Position numbers and translations under genes: made by a program. The notes beneath the pieces are model-generated. The model did no database searches, had not been told where the DNA came from, and worked only from the letters and a program-made list of their open reading frames with translations. 49,666 bases of DNA, from the NCBI GenBank assembly GCA_903876665.1, contig CAIRAY010000152.1, forward strand, positions 1 to 49,666, given 5' to 3'. Source of the DNA: an uncultured Fibrobacterota bacterium. Lineage in GTDB: Bacteria; Fibrobacterota; Fibrobacteria; Fibrobacterales; Fibrobacteraceae. This document shows, piece by piece, positions 42,407-49,666 of this stretch (positions are counted from its first letter, which is position 1; each line of letters starts with the position of its first letter).

Positions 42407-43756
42407 TTATGGCTTTTTAACTTCTGATTTGACGAGGATTCCGGACTGGTTCCAGGTTCTCGAAAGTCCAGTTTGGATTCCGTTCTGCCACCAATCTTCA
42501 CTTTGCATTTGGCCGTTTGAATACCAGGTCCGGCTGGGGCCTTCCCGTTTTCCATTCTTCCACCAGGATTCAGCGGTCGGCTTTCCGTTTGCCCCGTAGC
42601 GGATGGCGGAGCTGTCCTGTACGCCCCCTTTCCAATGGATATCGCTCGCCAATTCTCCTGAAAATCCCCAAATTTTGTGAGATCCTTGACGTTTTCCTTT
42701 TTCAAAAAGCCCTTCGGACGAGGGTTTTCCATTGGGGTGCCAGGTCTTGACCAGGCCATGGTATGCGCCCTCCGAATAGGTCGCTTCCAAAGCCAGCGTG
42801 TCATTGGGGTGCCACTCGCGATATAGGCCATGCTGAATTCCGTTGTGAAATTCTGCTTGGCGCAACTTTTTTCCTTCACGACTGTACCAGACCTGGATTC
42901 CTTCCTTTTGGTCGTTCTTGTAGGGGATTTCTTCCGAGATTTTGCCGTTTTCAAAGTAATAACGGGAAATCCCGCTCAGCTTTCCCCGTCGCCATTCGGC
43001 TTCGGTCCAGAGTTTTCCCTGGTCGTCCCATTTGCGGGCGAGTCCGTGCTTGATGGCTTGGCGCTGGGTAGGAATCAAATATGCGGTGTAGATTTCCTGG
43101 ATTTTTCCGTTGGCCATGATGCGAACGGTGTCGGTTTGAGGGGGGAGCTCCTCCTCTTCGGGAGAAACTTGGGGGGCTTCCTTGGGGGGAGAAACGGGCT
43201 TCAGCGGTGGCGCCACGACGGGCAGGACTGCCGTTGGTGTTGGAATCACCGGTGCCGAGGTCGCAGGGGTAAGGGGTGCTGGAGTTACGGCCACCGGCAA
43301 AGTGGGTGGGGACACCACGGGCGGGGGGACCTTGGGAATCTCTGGGGATTTTTGAGGAACGGGTACCGGAGGAGGGGGGAGCGGGGTTAGAGTAGGGGCA
43401 GGCACAATGGGTGCGGGTATCGCTGGTGCCGGATTGGGAAGGAGTTTGACGATGGCGGACTGCCATTCTTCGGGTTGGGCGACCTTGGCCGGTGGTACTG
43501 GTCTGAATTTGGCCCAGGGGTCTGCCTTGGGTGGTTTGACCGCGGGTTTCGGCGTCGAGGGGCCGGGTGGAGGAGTTTTTGGGGGCAGGGGAGGAGGCTG
43601 GGGTTTGGCTGGCGGTAAAACTTCTGCGGATTTCCATGCATCGGGCTGGGCGACTTTGGCCGGTGGCGCAGGCCTGAATTGGGCCCACGGGTCTGTCGCG
43701 GCCATGCCAGTAGATGCCAGCAGGGTAGCGAATAGAAATGCGGAGAGTCTTCTCAT
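42407..43756 (-). CDS. Proline-rich protein with YwqK/MORN-like repeats
   Basis: 449 aa from ATG 43756 (MRRLSAFLFATLLASTGMAA, signal peptide). An extensive Pro/Ala/Val-rich region (about 20-215) contains a near-exact repeat, DPWAQFRPAPPAKVAQP and DPWAKFRPVPPAKVAQP. After it come about ten repeats of a 22-25-residue unit of the type W(Y/H)xNGxxxxEGxxxxGxxxGxxxxW (for example YSNGQMQSEDWWQNGIQTGL), the antitoxin YwqK/MORN variant pattern. It is probably exported, spanning the periplasm through its proline-rich part with the repeats outside or at the outer membrane. No enzymatic motif is seen. Confidence 0.82.
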   Translation of the reverse strand: MRRLSAFLFATLLASTGMAATDPWAQFRPAPPAKVAQPDAWKSAEVLPPAKPQPPPLPPKTPPPGPSTPKPAVKPPKADPWAKFRPVPPAKVAQPEEWQSAIVKLLPNPAPAIPAPIVPAPTLTPLPPPPVPVPQKSPEIPKVPPPVVSPPTLPVAVTPAPLTPATSAPVIPTPTAVLPVVAPPLKPVSPPKEAPQVSPEEEELPPQTDTVRIMANGKIQEIYTAYLIPTQRQAIKHGLARKWDDQGKLWTEAEWRRGKLSGISRYYFENGKISEEIPYKNDQKEGIQVWYSREGKKLRQAEFHNGIQHGLYREWHPNDTLALEATYSEGAYHGLVKTWHPNGKPSSEGLFEKGKRQGSHKIWGFSGELASDIHWKGGVQDSSAIRYGANGKPTAESWWKNGKREGPSRTWYSNGQMQSEDWWQNGIQTGLSRTWNQSGILVKSEVKKP

Positions 43757-43800
43757 CCTTTTAGTTATCGGAATATTTGTGCGGATTTTCAAGCATTGAT

Positions 43801-43832
43801 TTTGCTTCCTGCAAATTATTTGCGTAGATTTA
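43801..43832 (+). promoter_or_regulatory. Promoter of trpB
   Basis: TTTGCTT (43801-43807) and TAGATTTA (43825-43832). Read as TTGCTT-17-TAGATT it is a sigma-70 promoter; read as TTTG-20-TAGATTTA it also fits the Bacteroidetes consensus. A leader of about 24 nt carries GAGG before the GTG. Confidence 0.7.
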
Positions 43833-43863
43833 CCGCCATTCACCCTACGAATTGAGGTTTACC

Positions 43864-45063
43864 GTGTATAATCCCCAGGCAGTCACTCCCGACGAAAATG
43901 GTTTTTTTGGCAAGCATGGCGGCAAATTTTTGCCACCGCAGCTCGAAACTCCATTTGCTGAAATCATCGCAGCCTATGATCAGATTGTCAACGATGCAAC
44001 CTTTATCGCAGAGCTCCGCTCCATTCGCAAGCACTTTCAGGGCCGCCCCACACCCGTGTACCACGCCCGTACTTTGTCCAAAAAGAACGGTGGCGCCCAA
44101 ATCTACCTGAAGCGCGAAGACCTGAACCATACCGGTGCGCACAAAATCAATCACTGCATGGGCGAAGGCCTTTTGGCCAAGTTCATGGGCAAAAAGAAAC
44201 TCATCGCCGAAACGGGTGCGGGCCAGCATGGCGTAGCCTTGGCAACCGCAGCGGCCTACTTTGGCCTCGAGTGCGAAATCCACATGGGCGAAGTCGACAT
44301 CGCCAAACAAATGCCCAATGTCAGCCGCATGAAGCTCCTTGGTGCCAAGGTGGTTCCTGTTACGCATGGCCTCAAGACCCTCAAAGAAGCGGTCGACTCC
44401 GCCTTTGAAGCCTACATGGGCGACTATCAGAACTCCATTTATTGCATCGGTTCCGTAGTAGGTCCACATCCATTCCCCATGATGGTGCGCGACTTCCAGA
44501 GTGTCGTGGGTATCGAAGCCCGCGAGCAATTCCAGGAAATGACTGGCAACCTGCCCGACGCCCTCTGCGCCTGCGTGGGCGGTGGCTCCAACGCCATGGG
44601 TCTTTTCAAGGCCTTCCTTGCTGATCCTTGCAAAATCTATGGAGTCGAGCCTCTGGGACTCGGTGAAAAGTTTGGCGACCATGCTGCCACCATGACTTAT
44701 GGATCTGAGGGCATCATTCATGGGTTCAAGTGCTACCTGTTGCAGAATGCGGACGGCTCGCCCGCTCCTGTGTATTCCTGCGCGAGTGGCCTGGACTATC
44801 CGGGCGTGGGTCCCGAACATTGCCAGCTCAAGGATGAAGGCCGCGTTAATTACGTGACCTGTTCCGACGACGAGTGCAAGGATGCGTTCTTCAAACTTTG
44901 CCGTAGCGAAGGCATCATCCCCGCCATTGAGAGCTCCCATGCCGTTGCCTACGCGCTGAAGCAAGCCCGCGAAATGAAGAAGGGCACCATCCTAGTGAAC
45001 CTGAGTGGCCGTGGTGACAAGGATCTCGACTATGTGATCGAAAACTGGGGCATCGGCGAATAA
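43864..45063 (+). CDS. trpB: Tryptophan synthase beta chain
   Basis: 399 aa from GTG 43864, which has TTGAGG 6 nt upstream; the in-frame TTG at 43852 lies inside this site and is unlikely. PLP-binding lysine in NHTGAHKIN (K94), catalytic glutamate in AETGAGQHG (E116), phosphate-binding glycine loop VGGGSNAMG. TrpB1-type by length and motifs. Makes tryptophan from indole and serine. No trpA or other trp gene is adjacent, so it is transcribed alone, with its own promoter and terminator. Codon use is strongly biased towards GC-ending codons, as in highly expressed genes. Confidence 0.97.
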   Translation: MYNPQAVTPDENGFFGKHGGKFLPPQLETPFAEIIAAYDQIVNDATFIAELRSIRKHFQGRPTPVYHARTLSKKNGGAQIYLKREDLNHTGAHKINHCMGEGLLAKFMGKKKLIAETGAGQHGVALATAAAYFGLECEIHMGEVDIAKQMPNVSRMKLLGAKVVPVTHGLKTLKEAVDSAFEAYMGDYQNSIYCIGSVVGPHPFPMMVRDFQSVVGIEAREQFQEMTGNLPDALCACVGGGSNAMGLFKAFLADPCKIYGVEPLGLGEKFGDHAATMTYGSEGIIHGFKCYLLQNADGSPAPVYSCASGLDYPGVGPEHCQLKDEGRVNYVTCSDDECKDAFFKLCRSEGIIPAIESSHAVAYALKQAREMKKGTILVNLSGRGDKDLDYVIENWGIGE

Positions 45064-45085
45064 ATTCCGCCCACAAATTCAAAGG

Positions 45086-45117
45086 ACACCCTGGTTTTCG
45101 GACCGGGGTGTTTTTTT
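45086..45117 (+). terminator. Terminator of trpB
   Basis: ACACCCTGGT-TTTCGG-ACCGGGGTGT forms a 10-bp stem followed by seven T residues, 22 bases after the trpB stop. Its T run directly abuts the -10 box of the next gene. Confidence 0.92.
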
Positions 45118-45124
45118 AGATTTG
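45117..45124 (+). promoter_or_regulatory. -10 box (TAGATTTG) of the gene at 45130
   Basis: An exact TAnnTTTG match beginning at the last T of the trpB terminator and ending 5 bases before the ATG. This implies a leaderless mRNA and a promoter embedded in the terminator. Confidence 0.6.
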
Positions 45125-45129
45125 TCGCA

Positions 45130-46068
45130 ATGAAACCCCTTTTATTTCTCCTCCTTCTTCTTTTTCCCGCCCTTCTTCACGCCCAGGCGATCGAAGGGCC
45201 CCAGGCCACTCCCCTTTTCCCGGGTCCAACGGATACGGTTCAATTTACCCCCATCAGCATCCCTGAAAATATGGGCCTGACTTTGCTGTTTCCTGCCGCG
45301 GCAAGCTACAAGTCCGACACCTATTTGCTTTCCGCCCTGCAGCTTCTGGTTGATGTTGTCGGTATTTGGGGTTTGGTGGGGGGGTGGAACGCCAGCGGAG
45401 AAGGGCAAATGGCAATCATGCTTTTTCCCATATTCTGTGGAGGCAACCGCCTGGTCTCGCTCCCCTTGAACGCCCTTGCGGCCCATGGGTACAACCGTCG
45501 TCAGGGCAAGTCCATTTGGAATAGCCAAGGAAAAGAAAAGACCTCCTCCCCAAAATTTCATCCTTATGAAGGGGACCAGAAATTCCATGGGGCCATTGAC
45601 TTTGGATATCTGGGTGGTGGCGCGGGCGACGGCGAACGCTTGGGGGCCATGATCGGGTATGATGCCTGGGCCTTGCGGGGGAATTATTACTTTGAATACG
45701 CAACCAATGCCGCCCCGGATATTCCCGCAGAGGATACCCGCAAATATTCTTTTGATCTCGGATACCGGTTTCAACCGAGCAAGCGCTTTTCCATCATTCC
45801 AACGGCCGAGATTGCCCAAGGCTCCATGAAATACTGGCTTGGTCCCTACGACAATCTTCATTTGACTTATTCCAGCTTCAATACCATGGCCTACACGGAT
45901 TTGTCCGCGTTGGTTTATGGCTCCTTCTTTGTAACGGAAGGCCTGGAAGGTTCCCTGACCTTGGGGTATCCGGTATTTCAATCTAGCCATTACCGGAAAT
46001 TCAGCAACAATCACAATCACCTGTATGATATCCGCACAGGTTTCCGCGTGACTTACAATCTCCTGTAA
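45130..46068 (+). CDS. Predicted outer-membrane beta-barrel protein, unknown family
   Basis: 312 aa. A signal peptide (MKPLLFLLLLLFPALLHA) is followed by a hydrophobic stretch (about 60-115) and then by beta-strand-rich sequence with alternating aromatic residues (GAIDFGYLGGGAGDGERLGA ... YFEYATNAAP). It ends IRTGFRVTYNLL. No family is recognised. The short spacing from its predicted promoter means no ribosome site. Single gene between trpB and a methyltransferase. Confidence 0.72.
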   Translation: MKPLLFLLLLLFPALLHAQAIEGPQATPLFPGPTDTVQFTPISIPENMGLTLLFPAAASYKSDTYLLSALQLLVDVVGIWGLVGGWNASGEGQMAIMLFPIFCGGNRLVSLPLNALAAHGYNRRQGKSIWNSQGKEKTSSPKFHPYEGDQKFHGAIDFGYLGGGAGDGERLGAMIGYDAWALRGNYYFEYATNAAPDIPAEDTRKYSFDLGYRFQPSKRFSIIPTAEIAQGSMKYWLGPYDNLHLTYSSFNTMAYTDLSALVYGSFFVTEGLEGSLTLGYPVFQSSHYRKFSNNHNHLYDIRTGFRVTYNLL

Positions 46069-46098
46069 ATTTTGTTCTGGCCTGAAAATTGCATGCCT

Positions 46099-46126
46099 TG
46101 AATTCCTAAAAGGGTGTGTGTAAAAT
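46099..46126 (+). promoter_or_regulatory. Promoter of the methyltransferase at 46137
   Basis: TTGAAT (46099-46104), 16-base spacer, TAAAAT (46121-46126). The -10 box ends 10 nt before the ATG, so the leader is only a few bases and has no ribosome site. Confidence 0.65.
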
Positions 46127-46136
46127 CTGACTAGGT

Positions 46137-46979
46137 ATGAAGCAGTCACACGAGAAAAGCGTTGAGGCATTTTACTCGCACGGCTCCGAAATCCGGGGGC
46201 TGCAAGATGGGGGCTATCTATCTTTTGGACTTTGGTCGGAGGAGACGGCCACCTATCACCAGGCAGTTGAAGCCCTGATCCAATATGTCTTGCAGGGCGA
46301 GTCAGCCCTGCACCGGGGTTCGGTTTTGAATGTGGCCTGTGGTTTTGGAGCCGAGACGGTTAAAATTTATGAGAAGATTTGTCCAAATAGAATTATTGCG
46401 ATTGACCTCACGGATTCCCATATTGAATTTGCCAAGCAGCACGCCTATGCTTTGAATCTGTCTGACCGCATCGTCTTTCAAACCATGGATGCCTGCAAGA
46501 TCGATTTTCCACCAAACACCTTCGACTATGTGATCGGCATTGAAGGCCCAGCCCACTTCAATACCCGGGAATTATTCCTGCGCAAGGCCTTCGATGCGCT
46601 GAAAAAGGACGGGGTATTGTTGTTGACCGATGTGATCGTTGATAACATCGTGGTCCAAAAAAACCTATACAACAGGCTGATTGGGTGGTTTTGTGCCAAG
46701 CAGTGGTACATGCCCAAAGCCAATTGGATGTCTATTGGTGAGTTGAAGAGTCTCCTGATCCAAATTGGCTTTCGGGTTGAAAAGTCCGAAAGCCTTGGAA
46801 GCCAGGTGTATCCGGGTTTTTCCCACTTTAACCTGAAATGGGCGTCCATAAAAAACGCTGTGCAGACCCATGGAATCAGAATCGGAATTTCCCTGACCAT
46901 AATCTCGTGGTTGCTCGGTTATGTGCACAGACGCAAAATCGCCGACTATGTATTCCTACGGGCGGTGAAGCCCAATTGA
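46137..46979 (+). CDS. SAM-dependent methyltransferase (Methyltransf_11/tocopherol-type)
   Basis: 280 aa. Motif I is VLNVACGFGAETVKI, the acidic loop IAIDLTDSHIEFAKQHA, then VFQTMDACKIDFPPNTFDYV, EGPAHFNTRELFLRKAF and GVLLLTDVIVDN. This pattern resembles small-molecule O/N/C-methyltransferases of the sarcosine/tocopherol group. The C-terminal part is basic and hydrophobic (ISLTIISWLLGYVHRRKIAD), possibly a membrane-associated helix. The substrate is unknown. It stands alone between two envelope-protein genes. Confidence 0.85.
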   Translation: MKQSHEKSVEAFYSHGSEIRGLQDGGYLSFGLWSEETATYHQAVEALIQYVLQGESALHRGSVLNVACGFGAETVKIYEKICPNRIIAIDLTDSHIEFAKQHAYALNLSDRIVFQTMDACKIDFPPNTFDYVIGIEGPAHFNTRELFLRKAFDALKKDGVLLLTDVIVDNIVVQKNLYNRLIGWFCAKQWYMPKANWMSIGELKSLLIQIGFRVEKSESLGSQVYPGFSHFNLKWASIKNAVQTHGIRIGISLTIISWLLGYVHRRKIADYVFLRAVKPN

Positions 46980-47041
46980 CTCCATAATATTGAAGAATAT
47001 TGCTACGTTGGGTAGCTAAATCGCCAATCTGCGAGGGTTTA

Positions 47042-49288
47042 ATGCGTCTTTTTTCCTTGTTGTTTTTGTTTGTCAATTTATCCTATTCCGCCAAGTTCGT
47101 TGCCGTGCTCGAGACCCTGGCCAACCGCAATATTGGGGTGAGCTCTGATGAGCTTCGCTACCTCACCGACGAGCTTCGCAAGCAAGCCCTCAATGCCCTG
47201 CCGACCTCGGCGGGCTTCAGCGTAATGACGCGCGAAAATATTCTGGCCATGTTGCCTCCCGGTAAGACCCTAGAAGAATGCGCCGGCGAGTGCATGGTGG
47301 AAACCGGGCGCAATTTGAATGCCGACTTTGTGGCCCAGGCGCGCCTAGGCAAGGTGGGTAGTCGCCTGGCTCTGACGGTGGAACTTTACGAGACCCGTGG
47401 CGCGAAATTGGTGGCAAGCTATACCGAACGCTGTGCCGGAATCGACGACCTGATTGACAAAGTTTCGCAACAATCGCCGGCCTTGTTCGGCAAGGTGTCA
47501 GGGAAGTCCGATCCGAAGCAAAGAACGGAAGGAAATTCGCAGACAGCCCGCGAAGGCACGCGCGAAGAAGCGGGCACAAATGAGCTAGACCTGGGCGAAG
47601 CGCCCGTCCTGGTGCGCATCGAAAGCACTCCCGCGGGTGCCGTGGCCATGGTGGATGGCAAGCTCGCCTGCTCGGCCACGCCTTGTGGAAAAACCCTTTC
47701 CGCCGGTCCGCATCGCATCCAGTTCGGGCTAGAGCGCTACCTTGACACCACACTGGAAGTCAGCGTGCGTAGTGGCATGCCCAAGGTCGCTGTGAAGCTC
47801 GTCCCGGGCTGGGGCACCCTCGACATTGCCACCTCTCCGACCGGACAGCCCGTGCAGGTGAACGGCAAAGACCAGGGCGCAAGCCCTTTGCACCTGGAAC
47901 TCTCTCCCGGAATTTACGAGCTTGCCCTGGGCAATGACTGCATGCGCCGCAAGACGGTGACGGTGAATTTGGCCCGTGGCCAGTCGCGCCAAGTGTCCGA
48001 GACATTGGTTGCGCGTGAGGCGGGCCTTAGTCTGCAGGCGACCGACGCCAAAACTGGCGAAGACTTGGCGGCCCGGGTGTTTGTGGATGGCAAGCAGGTT
48101 GGCGAGACGCCTTATGTGGGCAAAGTCTCCACTTGCGCACAAACGATCGAAGTCGAAGCCGACGCCTACCCGCGCACCAAAGTGAAGGTGCAGCTGACCG
48201 AGGGTAAAAAGACCCAGGCTACGGTCAAGCTGGAGCAGGGTTTCCAGGGCATGGCCCCAATTCCCGCCGGGTGTTTTCAGATGGGGGAGCCGATAAAGAA
48301 AGTTCGACTAGCTTTGCTAAGCGATAGCCTTTCAAATGCAAAAGGCTATATCAAGCCCATGGTGTATGATTGTTTGGGAGTGGGCTGTGAACCGAGAATG
48401 ATTGTAGCGGTAGGTGTATTTGTGGAGCCCATTGCCAATGGTCCGGCAAGCAAGGCGGGTTTGATGGCAGGCGATTTTTTGCTTTCCATTAATGGAATCC
48501 AGGTCGAATCCGCTGATATGGGCATAAACGAGACTGGGAAAGCATTAGAACAAGGCAATGTCGTTGCTTTTAAGATAATGAGAAAGAATTCCGCTGGCTC
48601 ATGGATGGATAAAAAAATTGATGTGCTGGATTGGGTGCTTGATGAGAATACCAAGCCCCATGAGGTTTGTCTAAGTCGCTTTCTTATGGACAAGACCGAG
48701 GTAACCATGAACCAATATCAAAGTGTCATGGGAACACGCCCCTGGGAAAATTGTAAAAGCGAATATTGCACCACTCCCCAAAATGACTTGCCGGCATACT
48801 TTGTGGACTGGAATAATGCTAGCGACTATTGTGCCAAAATCGGAAAGCGGCTTCCCACCGAGGCGGAGTTCGAGTACGCCAACCGAGCGGGCAGCACCAC
48901 CAAGTTTCCCTGGGGCAACAATGAAAACTCGGTTTGCAACTATGCAAATGTTGCTGACCAGTCCGCAAAGCGCAAGTGGAAAAATTGGACAATAGTCCAG
49001 TGTGATGATGGCTACCCCATGCTGGCTCCTGCAGGGCGTTTTCAGCCAAACGCCTGGGGTCTGTTTGATATGACCGGTAATGTGTGGGAATGGACTAGCG
49101 ACTGGTATGCCCAGGATTATTACGGAAAAAGCCCACGGCAAGATCCCAAAGGGGCGTCCTCTGGTTCCTACATGGTGAATCGTGGCGGTGGTTGGCTCAA
49201 TGACGAGGCCTTGCGCTCCGCCCTACGCAACGGCAGTATTCCTTCGAAACGAGGCCACGATCTTGGCTTCCGGTGTGTCCTTTACTAA
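47042..49288 (+). CDS. Secreted PEGA-FGE protein with a PDZ domain inserted in the FGE-sulfatase domain
   Basis: 748 aa from ATG 47042, with GAGGG 5 nt upstream. In order: signal peptide (MRLFSLLFLFVNLSYSA); an N-terminal domain (about 17-140; CsgG/FlgO-like in layout, uncertain); a charged linker; three PEGA-like beta repeats (about 189, 257 and 328 onward); then a sulfatase-modifying-factor (FGE) domain beginning IPAGCFQMG (about 405). This is interrupted at about 418-537 by a PDZ domain (GPASKAGLMAGDFLLSINGI) and resumes with CLSRFLMDKTEVTMNQY through RLPTEAEFEYANRAGS, GNVWEWTSDWY and NRGGGWL. The FGE cysteine pair is missing, so oxidase activity is unlikely; a binding role is more probable. 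Confidence 0.9.
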   Translation: MRLFSLLFLFVNLSYSAKFVAVLETLANRNIGVSSDELRYLTDELRKQALNALPTSAGFSVMTRENILAMLPPGKTLEECAGECMVETGRNLNADFVAQARLGKVGSRLALTVELYETRGAKLVASYTERCAGIDDLIDKVSQQSPALFGKVSGKSDPKQRTEGNSQTAREGTREEAGTNELDLGEAPVLVRIESTPAGAVAMVDGKLACSATPCGKTLSAGPHRIQFGLERYLDTTLEVSVRSGMPKVAVKLVPGWGTLDIATSPTGQPVQVNGKDQGASPLHLELSPGIYELALGNDCMRRKTVTVNLARGQSRQVSETLVAREAGLSLQATDAKTGEDLAARVFVDGKQVGETPYVGKVSTCAQTIEVEADAYPRTKVKVQLTEGKKTQATVKLEQGFQGMAPIPAGCFQMGEPIKKVRLALLSDSLSNAKGYIKPMVYDCLGVGCEPRMIVAVGVFVEPIANGPASKAGLMAGDFLLSINGIQVESADMGINETGKALEQGNVVAFKIMRKNSAGSWMDKKIDVLDWVLDENTKPHEVCLSRFLMDKTEVTMNQYQSVMGTRPWENCKSEYCTTPQNDLPAYFVDWNNASDYCAKIGKRLPTEAEFEYANRAGSTTKFPWGNNENSVCNYANVADQSAKRKWKNWTIVQCDDGYPMLAPAGRFQPNAWGLFDMTGNVWEWTSDWYAQDYYGKSPRQDPKGASSGSYMVNRGGGWLNDEALRSALRNGSIPSKRGHDLGFRCVLY

Positions 49289-49320
49289 CATCGGCGTAAA
49301 TTATGCGACATGAACCTGTT

Positions 49321-49381
49321 ATGCCCGGCACGGGCATCACAGAATATTGGTGAATGGTGCGGTGATGCCCGTGCCGGGCAT
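49321..49381. repeat. Perfect 20-bp inverted repeat opening the repeat array
   Basis: ATGCCCGGCACGGGCATCAC at 49321-49340 is exactly the reverse complement of 49362-49381, with 21 bases between. Each arm itself contains the smaller palindrome TGCCCG-TG-CCGGGCA. It lies 33 bases after the PEGA-FGE stop codon. Confidence 0.95.
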
Positions 49382-49666
49382 GACAAGACAGCCGGGCATG
49401 ACAAGACAACCGGGCATGACAAAGCCGGAAGGCCCCCTTGTCATCCCCCGCAGGGGGATCACCGGTGCGTGCAACAGGTATTCGATCGGGCAGGGTCCGG
49501 TGATGCCCGTGCCGGGCATGACAAGACAACCGGGCATGACAAGACAGCCGGGCATGACAAAGCCGGAAGGCCCCCTTGTCATCCCCCGCAGGGGGATCAC
49601 CGGTGCGTGCAACAGGTATTCGATCGGGCAGGGTCCGGTGATGCCCGTGCCGGGCATGACTGGGCC
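49361..49666. repeat. 138-bp tandem repeat array (two full units and a partial third)
   Basis: GGTGATGCCCGTGCCGGGCATGACA begins units at 49361, 49499 and 49637, exactly 138 bases apart. The window ends inside the third. Each unit holds the REP-like palindrome, three CCGGGCATGACAA direct repeats, a second palindrome (TCATCCCCCGCAGGGGGAT) and a GCGTGCAACAGGTATTCGAT spacer. Units differ mainly by swapped GCC/ACC triplets. No gene is present. Confidence 0.95.

Noticed and set aside
43852-43863. TTG start for trpB
   Set aside because: The TTGAGG there fits better as the ribosome site of GTG 43864.
43840-44964. Long minus-strand open frame (374 codons) opposite trpB
   Set aside because: Shadow of the strongly biased trpB codons; trpB is certain.
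49337-49657. Minus-strand open frame with repeated MPGCLV-type peptide
   Set aside because: It is only the translation of the 138-bp repeat, which is open because 138 is a multiple of 3.
49361-49666. Possible CRISPR array
   Set aside because: Units are 138 bp and nearly identical throughout, with no unique spacers and no cas genes.

Overview
The window looks like chromosome from a Gram-negative bacterium. It encodes several outer-membrane-type beta-barrel proteins, a lipoprotein and signal peptides. Base composition is moderate to fairly GC-rich. I suspect the FCB (Fibrobacterota/Bacteroidota/Chlorobiota) side of the tree, perhaps a Fibrobacterota relative, with low confidence. The reasons are a short (270 aa) sigma-70 factor without region 1.1, promoters resembling TAnnTTTG, PEGA/sulfatase-modifying-factor-like (FGE) surface proteins and DUF5683-type proteins. 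No 16S gene is present to settle it. There is no prophage, insertion sequence or CRISPR array; the accessory material consists of small palindromic repeats.

Layout. 1-533: tRNA-Gly(GCC) on the minus strand with its own promoter and terminator, followed by a degenerate 211-bp tandem duplication that carries a tRNA 3'-end remnant and a second copy of the terminator. 534-7593: a six-gene minus-strand operon in which every junction overlaps (four 4-bp ATGA/GTGA overlaps and one 8-bp overlap). It encodes a small membrane protein, an ABC-2 ATPase and permease, two PilT-like proteins lacking the Walker A lysine, and a patatin-like/beta-barrel protein lacking the catalytic serine. This is my best candidate for an undescribed system. 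7605-11795: bioB, radA, an unknown protein and an aspartoacylase-family enzyme. 11960-15484: der-plsY-gpsA-merR, with plsY overprinting the end of der by about 90 bp. 15619-19887: HAD phosphatase, an SppA protease fused to an outer-membrane-like domain, and a CNNM/CBS protein. 19937-26878: a THI5-domain sensor kinase, then MoxR-DUF58-transglutaminase. 26917-37387: DUF5683-like protein, porin-like protein, membrane spermidine-synthase-like protein, aroE, a Ca-binding lipoprotein with a TraF-like outer-membrane protein, YkgJ-type protein and SprT-like metalloprotein. 37404-37735: palindromic repeat cluster. 37737-49288: trmB, sigma factor, a methyltransferase/glycosyltransferase/UPF0104 surface-lipid cluster, a proline-rich MORN-like protein, stand-alone trpB, an outer-membrane protein, a methyltransferase and a PEGA-FGE protein with an inserted PDZ domain. 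49321-49666: exact 138-bp tandem repeats running off the window end.

Expression. At about a dozen first-in-operon genes a -10-like hexamer (TAnnNT) lies only 5-10 nt before the start codon, with no Shine-Dalgarno sequence. This predicts leaderless or nearly leaderless mRNAs. Other genes, such as the porin-like protein, trpB and the PEGA-FGE gene, have conventional ribosome sites. Inside operons, stop/start overlaps are the rule. The leaderless pattern was used to choose several starts (radA, HAD, kinase, moxR, aroE).
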